A stretch of DNA of 64,000 nucleotides from Flavobacterium ginsenosidimutans (GTDB lineage Bacteria; Bacteroidota; Bacteroidia; Flavobacteriales; Flavobacteriaceae), in assembly GCF_003254625.1 (NCBI RefSeq), contig NZ_QJRJ01000065.1, positions 24,805-88,804 on the forward strand, written 5' to 3'. The notes beneath the pieces were generated by a model. The model was given only the letters and a program-made list of their open reading frames with translations. It searched no databases and was not told the origin of the DNA. A program made the position numbers and the translations under genes. This document shows, one piece after another, positions 9,308 through 18,972 of this stretch; position 1 is the first letter of the stretch, and every line of letters starts with the position of its first letter.

Positions 9308-12052
9308 TTGAAATCGATACTTTTTAAATCAGTTTTCTTCTTTTTCATCGCTTTACAACTTCAAGCACAAGAATTACTTCCATTTGTCGAAAATTACAGT
9401 AAATCAGATTATCAGGGTGATAATCAAATCTGGAATGTAGCACAAGGAAATGATGATGCCATGTATTTTGCCAATAATCATTACTTATTGCGTTACGATG
9501 GCGTAAAATGGGAAAAATATACACTTCCAAATAAAACTATTATCCGATCAATTTTGATTGAAGGCGATAAAATTTATTCTGGCTCTTATAAAGAATTTGG
9601 TTATTGGTATAGAAAAGATGGAACAATGCATTATGTTTCAATTACCAAAAATCTTAGATTATTTGACGAAAGAGATAACGAAGAAATCTGGAAGATTTTT
9701 AGATTCAATGGATCACTTTATTTTCAATCCTTCAACGATGTTTTCATTTACAACGGAAAAACAATTAAGAAAATTAAGTTTCCGTTTCTGATTTCGTATT
9801 GTTTTGGTGTAGATCAAAATTTATACGTAGCTTCTGTACAGGACGGGATTTTTAAAATGAATGGTAACCATATTGCCAACCCTAAAGGATGGAATGTTTT
9901 AAAAAACACTGTTGTCCATGCCATAGAAAAATATCAAAACAAGACTTACATATTTACACAGAAAAAAGGAGTTTTTATTGTAGAGAAAAATGGTTTAAAA
10001 AGTTGGGATAATCCGATAAATGAAACTTTAAAATCGGCTACAATAAATGTGGCAAAATTTATCAAAGACGAAAAGCTAATTATTGGGACTGGAAACAGGG
10101 GGATTTACCTATTGGATTTAAAGAACAATTCCTATAAAAATATTGAACGTGACAATGTTTTGATGAATAATTCGGTTTTAAGTTTAGGATTTGACAAAGA
10201 AAACGACTTATGGGTAGGTTTGGATAATGGTATTGCGCATGTTGAGGTTAATTCGCCTATTTCTTTCTTTTATGATAATTCTGGTCTTTTAGGGTCGGTT
10301 TATGCTGTGGCTGCAATTAATAAAGGATATTTGATTGCTTCAAATCATGGAATTTTTGAGTATAGTTCAGGGAAATTCAACATGATGCCAAATACACAAG
10401 GGCAGGGTTGGAATATTTCTTTTATAGACGGAAAATATATTATAGGACATAATGACGGAACTTTTTCATATGAAAATAATGCTTTGACAAAAATAAACGG
10501 GATAAGCGGTGGTTGGAATATGTCTAAAAGCAGTATCAATAATACTTATTTCCAATCGACATATAGTGGTATTCTGGTTTATGATGATCCTACTAATTTA
10601 TCTCATTATAAAATCATAAAAGATCTTGCTAAACCAATAAAATATGTTGCTCAAAATAAGAAAAACGAAATTTGGGCTGCTGATAATTATCGAGGTTTAT
10701 ATCGTGTTTTGTTAGATGATAATTACAATACTTTAAAAGTAGAAAATGTCACTCAGCAAAGTAAAATAAAGAATGATTTCGGAATTAAGATTTTTGAGTT
10801 TAGAAAAGAAATACTTTTCCTTATTAATAATTCTTGGTATACCTATAATTCAATTGCTAATAAACTGGAGCAAAATGACTTGTTTAATGCAAGTTTCAAG
10901 AATGTAACAGATGTTGTGTCTATTGATGAAGACCATTTTATGGTTTTGCAAAACGGAATCTTATATCACATTTATGCTCAAGGAAATAAATTTATCTGGA
11001 ATATAATTCAGGAGAAATATTATAAAGGAAAGCTGATAAACGAAAATTTAAGAATCTTCAAAAAAGACAATTATTATTTGTTTAATCTGGATGACGGATT
11101 TATTTCGCTTAAGCTTGAATATGAAAACAAACAAAATTCAAAAGTTGAAATCGAAGCGTTTAGTAATGATGTTTTAATTCCAAACGATGAGAAAATAAAG
11201 TTCAATACAGAATTAAAGATAAATGTCATTTCTGGAATTTACGGAGCAAGTAAACCAAATCTATTTTATAAACTAGACAAGGAAAAAGATTTTGTCCCAA
11301 TTTCTGACGGATTAATTGTTTTGAATAATTTAATAAGCGGTTATCATTCTGTTGAAATATTTAAACACGATGGTGCAACTTATGACAAAGTTTCTTCCTA
11401 TAAATTTAAAGTAGCAGAACCTTGGTATTTTTCTTTCTGGATGATTCTGCTTTATTTACTTGTTGTTGGTGTAGTTCTATTTTTCTATTATAAATGGAAT
11501 AAACTTCGCTATATGCAAAAATTAAAATTGCAGGCTGAAGAATTAAAACATCAGAGAGAAATTCTTGAGATGGAGTTGAAGAAAGAAAACGAACTTAATA
11601 TTCAAGAATACGAAAAACATATCTTGGAATTAGAATTGCAGGCAAAATCTTCAGAAGTAGCGGGTAAATCTTTATCAATTGCCAAACAAACAGAAATGAT
11701 TGACAAAATTCAAGGTATTTTGGAAACCGAAAAAGATTTTGGCAAACTTAAAAATGAAATTAGAAAAGCAATTAAGATCAATGAAGTGAATAAGCACGAA
11801 TGGGAAACTTTTGAAACCAATCTGAATCAAATTCACAATGAGTTTATTATTAACCTTTCTAAAAAATATCCACAACTAACTCCAAAGGATATAAAACTGT
11901 GTGTTTATCTAAAAATGAACCTTTCTTCTAAAGAAATTGCTCCTATGATGAATATCTCTTTTAGAGGTGTAGAATTGCATAGATATCGTCTTAGAAAGAA
12001 GCTAAACCTTACTCAGGACGAAAACCTGTCAAAGTTTTTATTAACTCTGTAA
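9308..12052 (+). CDS. Membrane-spanning propeller/triple-Tyr regulator with LuxR-type HTH
   Basis: About 914 residues from TTG 9308 (921 from TTG 9287). In order it has a signal peptide (KSILFKSVFFFFIALQLQAQ), a periplasmic region of two-component-regulator propeller repeats (roughly to residue 630), a Y_Y_Y-type domain, one membrane helix (FWMILLYLLVVGVVLFFYY), a coiled coil, and a C-terminal helix-turn-helix (LTPKDIKLCVYLKMNLSSKE ...). There is no kinase or phosphoacceptor domain, so the sensor would act directly on DNA from the inner membrane, as in SusR-like regulators. It sits just upstream of susC/susD and probably controls them in response to an oligosaccharide. The TTG start follows from the -7 box at 9282; no ATG suits the signal peptide. 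Confidence 0.85.
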   Translation: MKSILFKSVFFFFIALQLQAQELLPFVENYSKSDYQGDNQIWNVAQGNDDAMYFANNHYLLRYDGVKWEKYTLPNKTIIRSILIEGDKIYSGSYKEFGYWYRKDGTMHYVSITKNLRLFDERDNEEIWKIFRFNGSLYFQSFNDVFIYNGKTIKKIKFPFLISYCFGVDQNLYVASVQDGIFKMNGNHIANPKGWNVLKNTVVHAIEKYQNKTYIFTQKKGVFIVEKNGLKSWDNPINETLKSATINVAKFIKDEKLIIGTGNRGIYLLDLKNNSYKNIERDNVLMNNSVLSLGFDKENDLWVGLDNGIAHVEVNSPISFFYDNSGLLGSVYAVAAINKGYLIASNHGIFEYSSGKFNMMPNTQGQGWNISFIDGKYIIGHNDGTFSYENNALTKINGISGGWNMSKSSINNTYFQSTYSGILVYDDPTNLSHYKIIKDLAKPIKYVAQNKKNEIWAADNYRGLYRVLLDDNYNTLKVENVTQQSKIKNDFGIKIFEFRKEILFLINNSWYTYNSIANKLEQNDLFNASFKNVTDVVSIDEDHFMVLQNGILYHIYAQGNKFIWNIIQEKYYKGKLINENLRIFKKDNYYLFNLDDGFISLKLEYENKQNSKVEIEAFSNDVLIPNDEKIKFNTELKINVISGIYGASKPNLFYKLDKEKDFVPISDGLIVLNNLISGYHSVEIFKHDGATYDKVSSYKFKVAEPWYFSFWMILLYLLVVGVVLFFYYKWNKLRYMQKLKLQAEELKHQREILEMELKKENELNIQEYEKHILELELQAKSSEVAGKSLSIAKQTEMIDKIQGILETEKDFGKLKNEIRKAIKINEVNKHEWETFETNLNQIHNEFIINLSKKYPQLTPKDIKLCVYLKMNLSSKEIAPMMNISFRGVELHRYRLRKKLNLTQDENLSKFLLTL

Positions 12053-12114
12053 GATTTGGTTTTGTTTTTTACAGAATTTATATTTTTCCATATCATTTTT
12101 TATATAATTGTGAT

Positions 12115-12247
12115 ACATCATTACTACATCATAATGTTATGTTAAACGAATTTCTTTAACATTTATAGTGTTGATAATCATTGTTGTAAGGTAAAATTTT
12201 AACATAATGATGTAGCTATGTTGTAGTGGTGTTTGATGTACTACAAC
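12115..12247. promoter_or_regulatory. Operator-like repeats and promoter region of susCD
   Basis: Three structures are visible. ACATCAT occurs twice as a direct repeat 11 bases apart (12115-12121, 12126-12132). CTACATCAT (12124-12132) is inverted as ATGATGTAG (12207-12215). GTTGTAGT (12220-12227) is inverted as ACTACAAC (12240-12247) with a 12-base centre. A weak promoter, TTG near 12233 and TTAATTTG near 12259, overlaps the last. These are candidate binding sites for the adjacent HTH regulator. The gap 12053-12296 holds nothing else. Confidence 0.5.
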
Positions 12248-12296
12248 GTTGTAATTGCTTAATTTGGCTCTACTAACTTAAACGATTACGTACTGT

Positions 12297-15200
12297 ATGA
12301 AAAATTTTATTTTTAGCTTTTTAGCTCTCTTGTTGCTGCCTACATATATGATGGGGCAAGCACAAGCAATTAAAGGAAAAGTAGTAGACAGTAGCGGAAT
12401 GGGAGTTCCAGGAGCAATTATTAGTGCTTCAGAATCCAGAACTTCTGCTGATGCTGACTTCGATGGTAATTTCACCATTAATGCAAAACCAGGAGAAATT
12501 TTAAAAGTTTCTATGCTTGGTTTCGATGCAGTTTCTGTTCCGGCAGCTGCAGGTATGTCAATCACTTTAAAAGAAGCTGGTGATACAGCCTTAAAAGAGG
12601 TGGTTGTAATTGGTTACGGTACCAGAAAGAAAATTGATAATACTACTGCCGTGGCTTCATTAAAAGCAGAAGATGTTACTAAAACAAAAGTTTTAAATGC
12701 ATCACAAGCTATTCAAGGTAAAGCTGCGGGTGTTCAAGTAACTTCTTCAGACGTTCCTGGAAGCACACCTTCTGTAGTTATTAGAGGTTTAGGTACAGCA
12801 TTAGGAGGTAGAAGTCCTTTATATATTGTTGATGGTATGCCAACGGAAAATATCAATAACATTAATACAAACGATATTACTTCTTATGAAATCTTAAAAG
12901 ATGCTTCTGCGTTAGCTATTTATGGAACAAGAGCTGCAAACGGGGTTATCATTATTACAACTAAAAAAGGTAAAGGTGATAAAGTATCTGTAGAGATTGA
13001 AAGTTTTGGTGGTGTTAGATCTCCATTGAAAAAAGTGAAAATGGCAAACGGAAACCAATATGCAGCTTACTCAAACGCGGCATTAGGAACAAACACATTT
13101 GCTGCTAATCAGCCAGTTAATACAGATTGGTTAGATGAAATTACAAGAACAGGATCTTATACCCAAAATAACGTTTCGGTTTCTGGAGCTTCTGAAAATA
13201 TTAAATATTTCTTTAGTTTAGGAAACTATGAAGAGAAAGGTATTTTAAATGGTCTTGATTACGGGCGTACTACATTCAGAAACAACAATGAATTTAAACT
13301 GTCTAAGAAAGTAACGTTAAATCAAAATTTCAGTTTTACATCAGCTAAATCTTCACCAAAACCATTAGGAGCTTTTACAAATGCTTATAAACAATCTCCT
13401 ATAGTACCAGTACGTTTTGCTGACGGTCAATATGGTGTTTCTCGTGTAGATGCTAATGGTGTAGCTGCTCCAATTGGTTCATCATTTAATAATGTTGGAA
13501 ATCCAGTTGCTCAGTTAGATTTCTATAATGAACAACAAAAAAGCATTACGCTTCAAGGAGGTTTAAAATTAGATTGGGAAATTTTAAAAGAATTAAAATT
13601 TACTTCTCAGTTTAATGGTGAGTACTATAATTGGAACCAATACAATTTTGAAGATAAGCAAGGTATCTGGATGGCTGCAAACCCTAACACAACAGAAGCA
13701 GACTACGTAGCTACTCACGCATCAGATCCAGTAAATTTATTGACAAGAGGTAGAGAAGAATACTTTAACTGGAATTTATCTAACTACTTAACTTACAACA
13801 AAGTTTTTGCAAATATTCACGACGTTGAACTTACTGCAGGTATCGAGGCTTCTGTAAAAGGGCCAAGAGAAACTTTGACTATTGCAAGAAAAAATGTAAG
13901 TGAAAATTCAGACTATTGGTCTTTGTATAATGCAAAAGACGCAACAGGTGTTCAATATGTTGGTGATGTTACTAGTTTATATGATATTAAATATAATGAA
14001 AGCAGATTAGCTTCATACTTTGGAAGATTCCAATATAAATTAATGGACAGATATTTATTTACTGGAACTATTAGACGTGATGGATCTTCAAACTTTGGTA
14101 AAGATTACCGTTGGGGAACTTTCCCATCTTTCGGTCTTGGTTGGGTTATGACAAAAGAAAGTTTCTTAGCTGGTGTTAAAGGTGTTGATTTAATTAAATT
14201 AAGAGGAGGTTGGGGTAAATTAGGAAATCAAAATGTTCCTTTAAATACTCAAGCATATGCTTCTGGACTTAATGCTTATTTAGGAGGTTCACTTTTATAT
14301 CAAGGAACAACAATTAACTCTCAAATTGATCCGAGTTTATCTTGGGAGGTTACAGAGGAAACTTCTGTGGGTGTTGATTTTGAATTCTTAGACAGCAGAT
14401 TAAAAGGATCTTTTGATTGGTATGATAAAAATACAAACAATGTTATTTTAAATACAATTCCATACATGCCATCAGGTTTGACAATCGCAACTCCTGCACA
14501 CGTTGGTGAGATTTCTAACAAAGGTTATGAGGTTTCTTTACGTTGGGATGATAAGATTAACGATAACTTAAGCTATTGGGTTGGAGGAAACTTCTCTCAC
14601 AATCAAAACGAACTTGCTTCTATAAAAGATTTTGATATTTCGCCAGTAATTGGAGGTAATTTAGGTAATGGTCAAAATACTAAAATGTTGAACAAAACTT
14701 CAATTGGCCAACCATTGGGAAGCTTCTACTTATATGAGTATGCAGGTATTGACCCAGCTAATGGTAAAATGTTATACTATAATGCAGCTGGTGATAAAGT
14801 AACTCAAAACTTACTTGACGCTACAAAAGACAAAAAATATGTTGGTTCTATTTTACCTAAAAACAACTACGGTGTTACTTTAGGATTAAACTACAAAAAC
14901 ATTGATTTCTCTGTTGACGGTTATGGTACTGGTGGTGCTAAAGTTTACAATGGTAAAAAAGCACAACGTTTTACAGGTGAAAATGTTGAAGCTTCTTTAA
15001 CAAGCGATTTCTGGACAGCATCAAATACAACAGCATCAAATCCTGCACCGTTTAATGAAGTGCCAGTTGCTTCAACATACTATATGGAATCAGGAGATTT
15101 CTTTAGAATTAACAACATCACTTTAGGATACAAACTTCCTTTAAATGAGACAAGTTTTATCAACTATTGCAGACTTTATGTAAATGCTATTAACCCATTT

Positions 15201-15332
15201 ATTACTCAAAAATTCTCAGGTTTTTCTCCTGAATTAAATGGAGACGGTAATCCTTACGGAACTCAAGGGATTGAGCTAGATGCTTATCCAACATTAAGAT
15301 CTTTCGTTATAGGTGCTAATTTAAAATTTTAA
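12297..15332 (+). CDS. susC: SusC/RagA-family TonB-linked outer-membrane transporter
   Basis: 1011 residues. A signal peptide is followed by a carboxypeptidase-regulatory-like domain (about 22-95), a TonB-dependent plug (about 95-220, with SPLYIVDGMP and YGTRAANGVIIITTKKGK), and a long beta-barrel ending in aromatic SFVIGANLKF. SusC proteins import glycans across the outer membrane using TonB energy, with the SusD lipoprotein as a lid. It is the first gene of the sugar operon, 4 bases from susD. The glycan is not readable from SusC itself. Confidence 0.97.
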   Translation: MKNFIFSFLALLLLPTYMMGQAQAIKGKVVDSSGMGVPGAIISASESRTSADADFDGNFTINAKPGEILKVSMLGFDAVSVPAAAGMSITLKEAGDTALKEVVVIGYGTRKKIDNTTAVASLKAEDVTKTKVLNASQAIQGKAAGVQVTSSDVPGSTPSVVIRGLGTALGGRSPLYIVDGMPTENINNINTNDITSYEILKDASALAIYGTRAANGVIIITTKKGKGDKVSVEIESFGGVRSPLKKVKMANGNQYAAYSNAALGTNTFAANQPVNTDWLDEITRTGSYTQNNVSVSGASENIKYFFSLGNYEEKGILNGLDYGRTTFRNNNEFKLSKKVTLNQNFSFTSAKSSPKPLGAFTNAYKQSPIVPVRFADGQYGVSRVDANGVAAPIGSSFNNVGNPVAQLDFYNEQQKSITLQGGLKLDWEILKELKFTSQFNGEYYNWNQYNFEDKQGIWMAANPNTTEADYVATHASDPVNLLTRGREEYFNWNLSNYLTYNKVFANIHDVELTAGIEASVKGPRETLTIARKNVSENSDYWSLYNAKDATGVQYVGDVTSLYDIKYNESRLASYFGRFQYKLMDRYLFTGTIRRDGSSNFGKDYRWGTFPSFGLGWVMTKESFLAGVKGVDLIKLRGGWGKLGNQNVPLNTQAYASGLNAYLGGSLLYQGTTINSQIDPSLSWEVTEETSVGVDFEFLDSRLKGSFDWYDKNTNNVILNTIPYMPSGLTIATPAHVGEISNKGYEVSLRWDDKINDNLSYWVGGNFSHNQNELASIKDFDISPVIGGNLGNGQNTKMLNKTSIGQPLGSFYLYEYAGIDPANGKMLYYNAAGDKVTQNLLDATKDKKYVGSILPKNNYGVTLGLNYKNIDFSVDGYGTGGAKVYNGKKAQRFTGENVEASLTSDFWTASNTTASNPAPFNEVPVASTYYMESGDFFRINNITLGYKLPLNETSFINYCRLYVNAINPFITQKFSGFSPELNGDGNPYGTQGIELDAYPTLRSFVIGANLKF

Positions 15333-15336
15333 TATT

Positions 15337-16794
15337 ATGAAAAAGATATATATATCAATGTTAGCTCTATCAGCATTATTCTTTACAGGGTGTGCAGATG
15401 ACTTTTTAGATGTTGATTCAACACAAGCTGTACCAACGACAGATGTTGATCAATACAATAGCGATAGTGGTGCAAAAACATTTGTAACTTCAATTTACAG
15501 TAAATTCCTTGATTGGGATATGAGTTCATTTGGATGGATTGGTTTAGCAAGTATCACTTCTGATGATGCTGATAAAGGATCTTCTCCTGGTGATACAGGA
15601 ACAGATAAAGACGTTTTGGATGCCTTAACATATAATGCTTCAAACCCATCTGCAGAAAGTACTTTTATTGCTCAATACGATGGAATTAACAGATGTAACC
15701 AAGCTTTAGATATGATCCCAAAATTGGATAAAGCTGATGCTACATTAAGACAAAGATTAATGGGTGAAGCAAAATTTTTAAGAGCTTTCATGTATTTTAC
15801 ATTAGTAAAATGCTACGGAGGTGTTCCAATTGTTGATCGTTTACAAAGCCCAACTTCTGAGGAAGATAAAAAAATGTTGCTGACTCGTAAATCTGTAGAA
15901 GAAGTATATGCTTTTATTGAAAAAGATCTAGCAGAAGCAATTGCAGTTTTACCAAACAGAAGTGCTTATGCTGCAGATGAAAAAGCGAGAGCTTCAAAAG
16001 GAGCAGCTTATGCTTTATTAGCAAAAGTAAGTTTGTATCAAAAGAAATGGCAGCAAGTTGTAGATAACTGTGACCTAATTACAGGTTACAGTCTTAATCC
16101 AAGCTATGCTAAAATGTTTAGATTAGAAGGTGAAAATGATGTTGAATCAATTTTCGAAATAAACGGAAACGGTGCAGTACCAACTAAAGGTATCTCAGGT
16201 TACTCAAACACACAAGGTGCTCGTGGTGCCGGTGGATGGGGATGGGGATTCAATGTTCCATCACAAAGTTTGTTAAATGCATACGAGGCAGGAGACGTTA
16301 GAAAAGATGCTACAATTATCTTTAGAAACTCTACATTATATGATGGAAGAGTTGTGCCAGAAACGGTAGAAAATCCAATGTATAATTTTAAAGCATATTC
16401 TTCTTCATATACTGATGCATGGGAAACGGATGCAAATATTAAATATTTAAGATATGGTGAAGTGCTTTTAATGAAAGCTGAAGCATTAAACGAATTAGGT
16501 CAAACTTCTGAAGCTATTGGGTTATTGAACCAAATTAGACACAGAGCTCAACTAGGAGATACTCCAGCAACTACTCAAGCAGCAGTTAGAACTGCAATCT
16601 GGAAAGAAAGAAGAGTTGAGTTAGCTTTTGAGTTTGATAGATTCTTTGATTTAGTTAGAACTGGTCAAGCTGAAAGTGCTTTTGCTGCAGACGGAAAAGT
16701 ATTTACTGTAGGTAAAAATGAATTATTCCCAATTCCTGCTAACTTCATTTTGCAGGCAGACGGAATGTCTCAACAAAATCCAGGTTACAATTAA
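15337..16794 (+). CDS. susD: SusD/RagB-family glycan-binding lipoprotein
   Basis: 485 residues. The lipoprotein signal has its cysteine in LSALFFTGCADDFLD; the acidic residues right after the Cys resemble the Bacteroidota surface-export signal. The SusD fold is shown by the helical TPR-like core (LMGEAKFLRAFMYFTLVKCY) and the C-terminal RagB motifs (RYGEVLLMKAEALNELG; WKERRVELAFEFDRFFDLVR). It binds oligosaccharide at the cell surface and delivers it to SusC. A strong hairpin follows the stop. Confidence 0.97.
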   Translation: MKKIYISMLALSALFFTGCADDFLDVDSTQAVPTTDVDQYNSDSGAKTFVTSIYSKFLDWDMSSFGWIGLASITSDDADKGSSPGDTGTDKDVLDALTYNASNPSAESTFIAQYDGINRCNQALDMIPKLDKADATLRQRLMGEAKFLRAFMYFTLVKCYGGVPIVDRLQSPTSEEDKKMLLTRKSVEEVYAFIEKDLAEAIAVLPNRSAYAADEKARASKGAAYALLAKVSLYQKKWQQVVDNCDLITGYSLNPSYAKMFRLEGENDVESIFEINGNGAVPTKGISGYSNTQGARGAGGWGWGFNVPSQSLLNAYEAGDVRKDATIIFRNSTLYDGRVVPETVENPMYNFKAYSSSYTDAWETDANIKYLRYGEVLLMKAEALNELGQTSEAIGLLNQIRHRAQLGDTPATTQAAVRTAIWKERRVELAFEFDRFFDLVRTGQAESAFAADGKVFTVGKNELFPIPANFILQADGMSQQNPGYN

Positions 16795-16805
16795 TACCAC
16801 TATAT

Positions 16806-16845
16806 ATCACTTCCTTCACTTTGCTGAAGGAAGTGATTATTTTAT
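16806..16845 (+). terminator. Hairpin between susD and the enzyme genes (partial terminator)
   Basis: Perfect 13-bp stem: ATCACTTCCTTCA (16806-16818), six-base loop, TGAAGGAAGTGAT (16825-16837). A broken T-rich tail, TATTTTATT, follows. It may let only part of the transcription through, or protect the 3' end of a susCD message. Confidence 0.65.
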
Positions 16846-16865
16846 TAAAATCTTAAATTTTTATA

Positions 16866-18242
16866 ATGATTAGAATTTCAGTTTTATTTTTAGCTTTTAC
16901 TTTTTTTAGCTGTGGATCAAATGCCGATAAGTCGAAAGAAAATGCGGAAGAAAATACTTCTGGCGTTGCTGCATTAACAGACGAGCAGCTTTTAGATACT
17001 GTTCAAAAACAAACTTTTAAATATTTCTGGGATTACGCAGAACCAAATTCTGGGTTGGCTAGAGAACGTTATCATCCTGACGGAGTTTATCCTGAAAATG
17101 ATTCGAATATCGTTACAACAGGTGGTTCAGGTTTTGGATTAATGGCGATTGTTTCAGGAATGTCTCAAGGTTATATTACTAAAGAGCAAGGTGTAGAGAG
17201 ACTTAACAAAATTGCAGATTTTTTAGGCAAAGCAGATCGTTTTCATGGAGCATGGTCTCATTGGATTGACGGAAATACAGGAAAAGTAAAACCTTTTGGA
17301 ACCAAGGATAATGGTGGTGATTTAGTCGAAACTTCATTTTTGGTTGCAGGAATGATTACAGTTCGTGAATATCTTAAAGATGGTTCTGAAAAAGAAAAAG
17401 CAGTTGCTCAAAAATACGATGCACTTTGGAAAGGTGTTGACTGGCAATGGTATACAAACAATAAAAATGTTCTGTACTGGCACTGGTCTCCTTCTTATGC
17501 GTGGGAAATGAATTTTCCATTACAAGGCTATAACGAATGTTTGATTACTTACGTAATGGCAGCGTCTTCGCCAACACATACAATCGATGCAAAAGCATAT
17601 CACGAAGGTTGGGCGAGAAGCGGTGGCATAGTTTCTTCAAAAACAAAATATAATATCCCACTTATTTTAAAGCACAATGGTGCAGAAGAATTTGGCGGTC
17701 CATTATTCTGGGCTCATTATTCTTATGTAGGTTTAGATCCAAATCAATTAAGCGATAAATACGCTAATTATTGGGATTTAAATGTAAATCAGACCAAAAT
17801 CAATTATCAATACTGTGTAGAAAATCCAAAGAAAATTGCTGGATATGGTCCAGAATATTGGGGATTAACAGCATCATATTCAAGAAATCCTGACGGTTCT
17901 ATTGGATATAATGCACACATGCCAAGTAATGACCAAGGTGTGATTTCGCCTACTGCAGCAATCAGTTCAATTGTTTATACACCAAAGGAATCAATGACAT
18001 TTATTCGCAATTTGTATGAAAACCATAAAGACGAAACTTGGGGAGATGCAGGTTTTTATGATGCCCTTAGCCTAGGTAATAAATGGGTTGCAAAACGTTA
18101 TTTAGCAATTGATCAAGGTCCTGAAGTAGTAATGATAGAAAATTACCGTACAGGTTTATTGTGGAAACTATTTATGAACGCACCAGAAGTAAAACAAGGT
18201 TTAACAAAACTTGGATTTAAATCTGGGAAATACGGAATTTAA
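16866..18242 (+). CDS. GH144-type endo-beta-1,2-glucanase (PF10091 'glucoamylase' family) lipoprotein
   Basis: 458 residues. A lipoprotein-like signal with Cys in FLAFTFFSCGSN is followed by an alpha/alpha-barrel catalytic domain. Readable family motifs are FKYFWDYAEPNSGLARER, TTGGSGFGLMAIVSGM, GDLVETSFLVAGM and WEMNFPLQGYNECLITYVM. The PF10091 family was first named glucoamylase-like, but its characterised members (GH144) cleave beta-1,2-glucan to short oligosaccharides. It probably acts in the periplasm or at the surface on material imported by SusCD. The family call rests on motif recognition; substrate is by analogy. Confidence 0.78.
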   Translation: MIRISVLFLAFTFFSCGSNADKSKENAEENTSGVAALTDEQLLDTVQKQTFKYFWDYAEPNSGLARERYHPDGVYPENDSNIVTTGGSGFGLMAIVSGMSQGYITKEQGVERLNKIADFLGKADRFHGAWSHWIDGNTGKVKPFGTKDNGGDLVETSFLVAGMITVREYLKDGSEKEKAVAQKYDALWKGVDWQWYTNNKNVLYWHWSPSYAWEMNFPLQGYNECLITYVMAASSPTHTIDAKAYHEGWARSGGIVSSKTKYNIPLILKHNGAEEFGGPLFWAHYSYVGLDPNQLSDKYANYWDLNVNQTKINYQYCVENPKKIAGYGPEYWGLTASYSRNPDGSIGYNAHMPSNDQGVISPTAAISSIVYTPKESMTFIRNLYENHKDETWGDAGFYDALSLGNKWVAKRYLAIDQGPEVVMIENYRTGLLWKLFMNAPEVKQGLTKLGFKSGKYGI

Positions 18243-18248
18243 AATTCT

Positions 18249-18962
18249 ATGAAGAATACATTAGCATTTATATCACTGTTATTTTCTATAGTTGTTTTTG
18301 GGCAGAGTGAAACAACAGGAAAAATTAATACAGTTATAATGTCTAAATATGAGCTGGGATATGTTTTGCATCGTCCGGCAAATGTTAAGGAGAAAAAGCC
18401 ATTAATTGTTTTTATTTCAGGAGATGGAGAAAAAGGAACTGATCTAGAAAAAGTAAAAATTAATGGTCCTTTAAAATATTTAAAAACTCACCAATTAGAC
18501 GCTTATATATTGGCTCCACAATGTAAAGAAGATGAAAATTGGGATATAGAATCAATTTATCAGCTGATCTTAAAAATCCAGAAAGAGAATAAAATCGATT
18601 CAGAAAGAATATATGTTACTGGTTTGAGCTCAGGAGGCTGGGCTTCATGGAATTTGGCTTTTGCACATCCAGATCTATTTGCCGCAAATGTACCTGTCGC
18701 TGGTTTTGTAGATTTAATTCAGTTAGAACATGCTTGTGAAATAGCCAATATTCCAACCAGAATTTTTCACGGATTACAGGATAATGTGGTAAATGTGAAT
18801 TATGCAATTACAATTTATAATGAATTGAAAAAATGCAACGCAAAAGATGTTAAGCTGACCATTTTTGATGATGCAAATCATGACAGCTGGACAAGAGTTT
18901 ATGATAACAAAGATATCTACGACTGGATGTTTCAGCAAAGAAAAACGAATACAAACAAATAA
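18249..18962 (+). CDS. Exported alpha/beta-hydrolase (carboxylesterase-like)
   Basis: 237 residues. A signal peptide ends near FGQSETTG. The nucleophile elbow is GLSSGGW (Ser in GxSxGG), the acid is probably the Asp in GLQDNVVN, and the His is in DDANHDSW, a complete triad of the dienelactone-hydrolase/phospholipase-carboxylesterase type. It lies 6 bases after the GH144 gene and 10 before the GH3 gene, so it belongs to the same transcript. In that context it may remove acyl (for example succinyl) esters from the glycan. That role is inference. Confidence 0.75.
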   Translation: MKNTLAFISLLFSIVVFGQSETTGKINTVIMSKYELGYVLHRPANVKEKKPLIVFISGDGEKGTDLEKVKINGPLKYLKTHQLDAYILAPQCKEDENWDIESIYQLILKIQKENKIDSERIYVTGLSSGGWASWNLAFAHPDLFAANVPVAGFVDLIQLEHACEIANIPTRIFHGLQDNVVNVNYAITIYNELKKCNAKDVKLTIFDDANHDSWTRVYDNKDIYDWMFQQRKTNTNK

Positions 18963-18972
18963 ATAGAATAGA

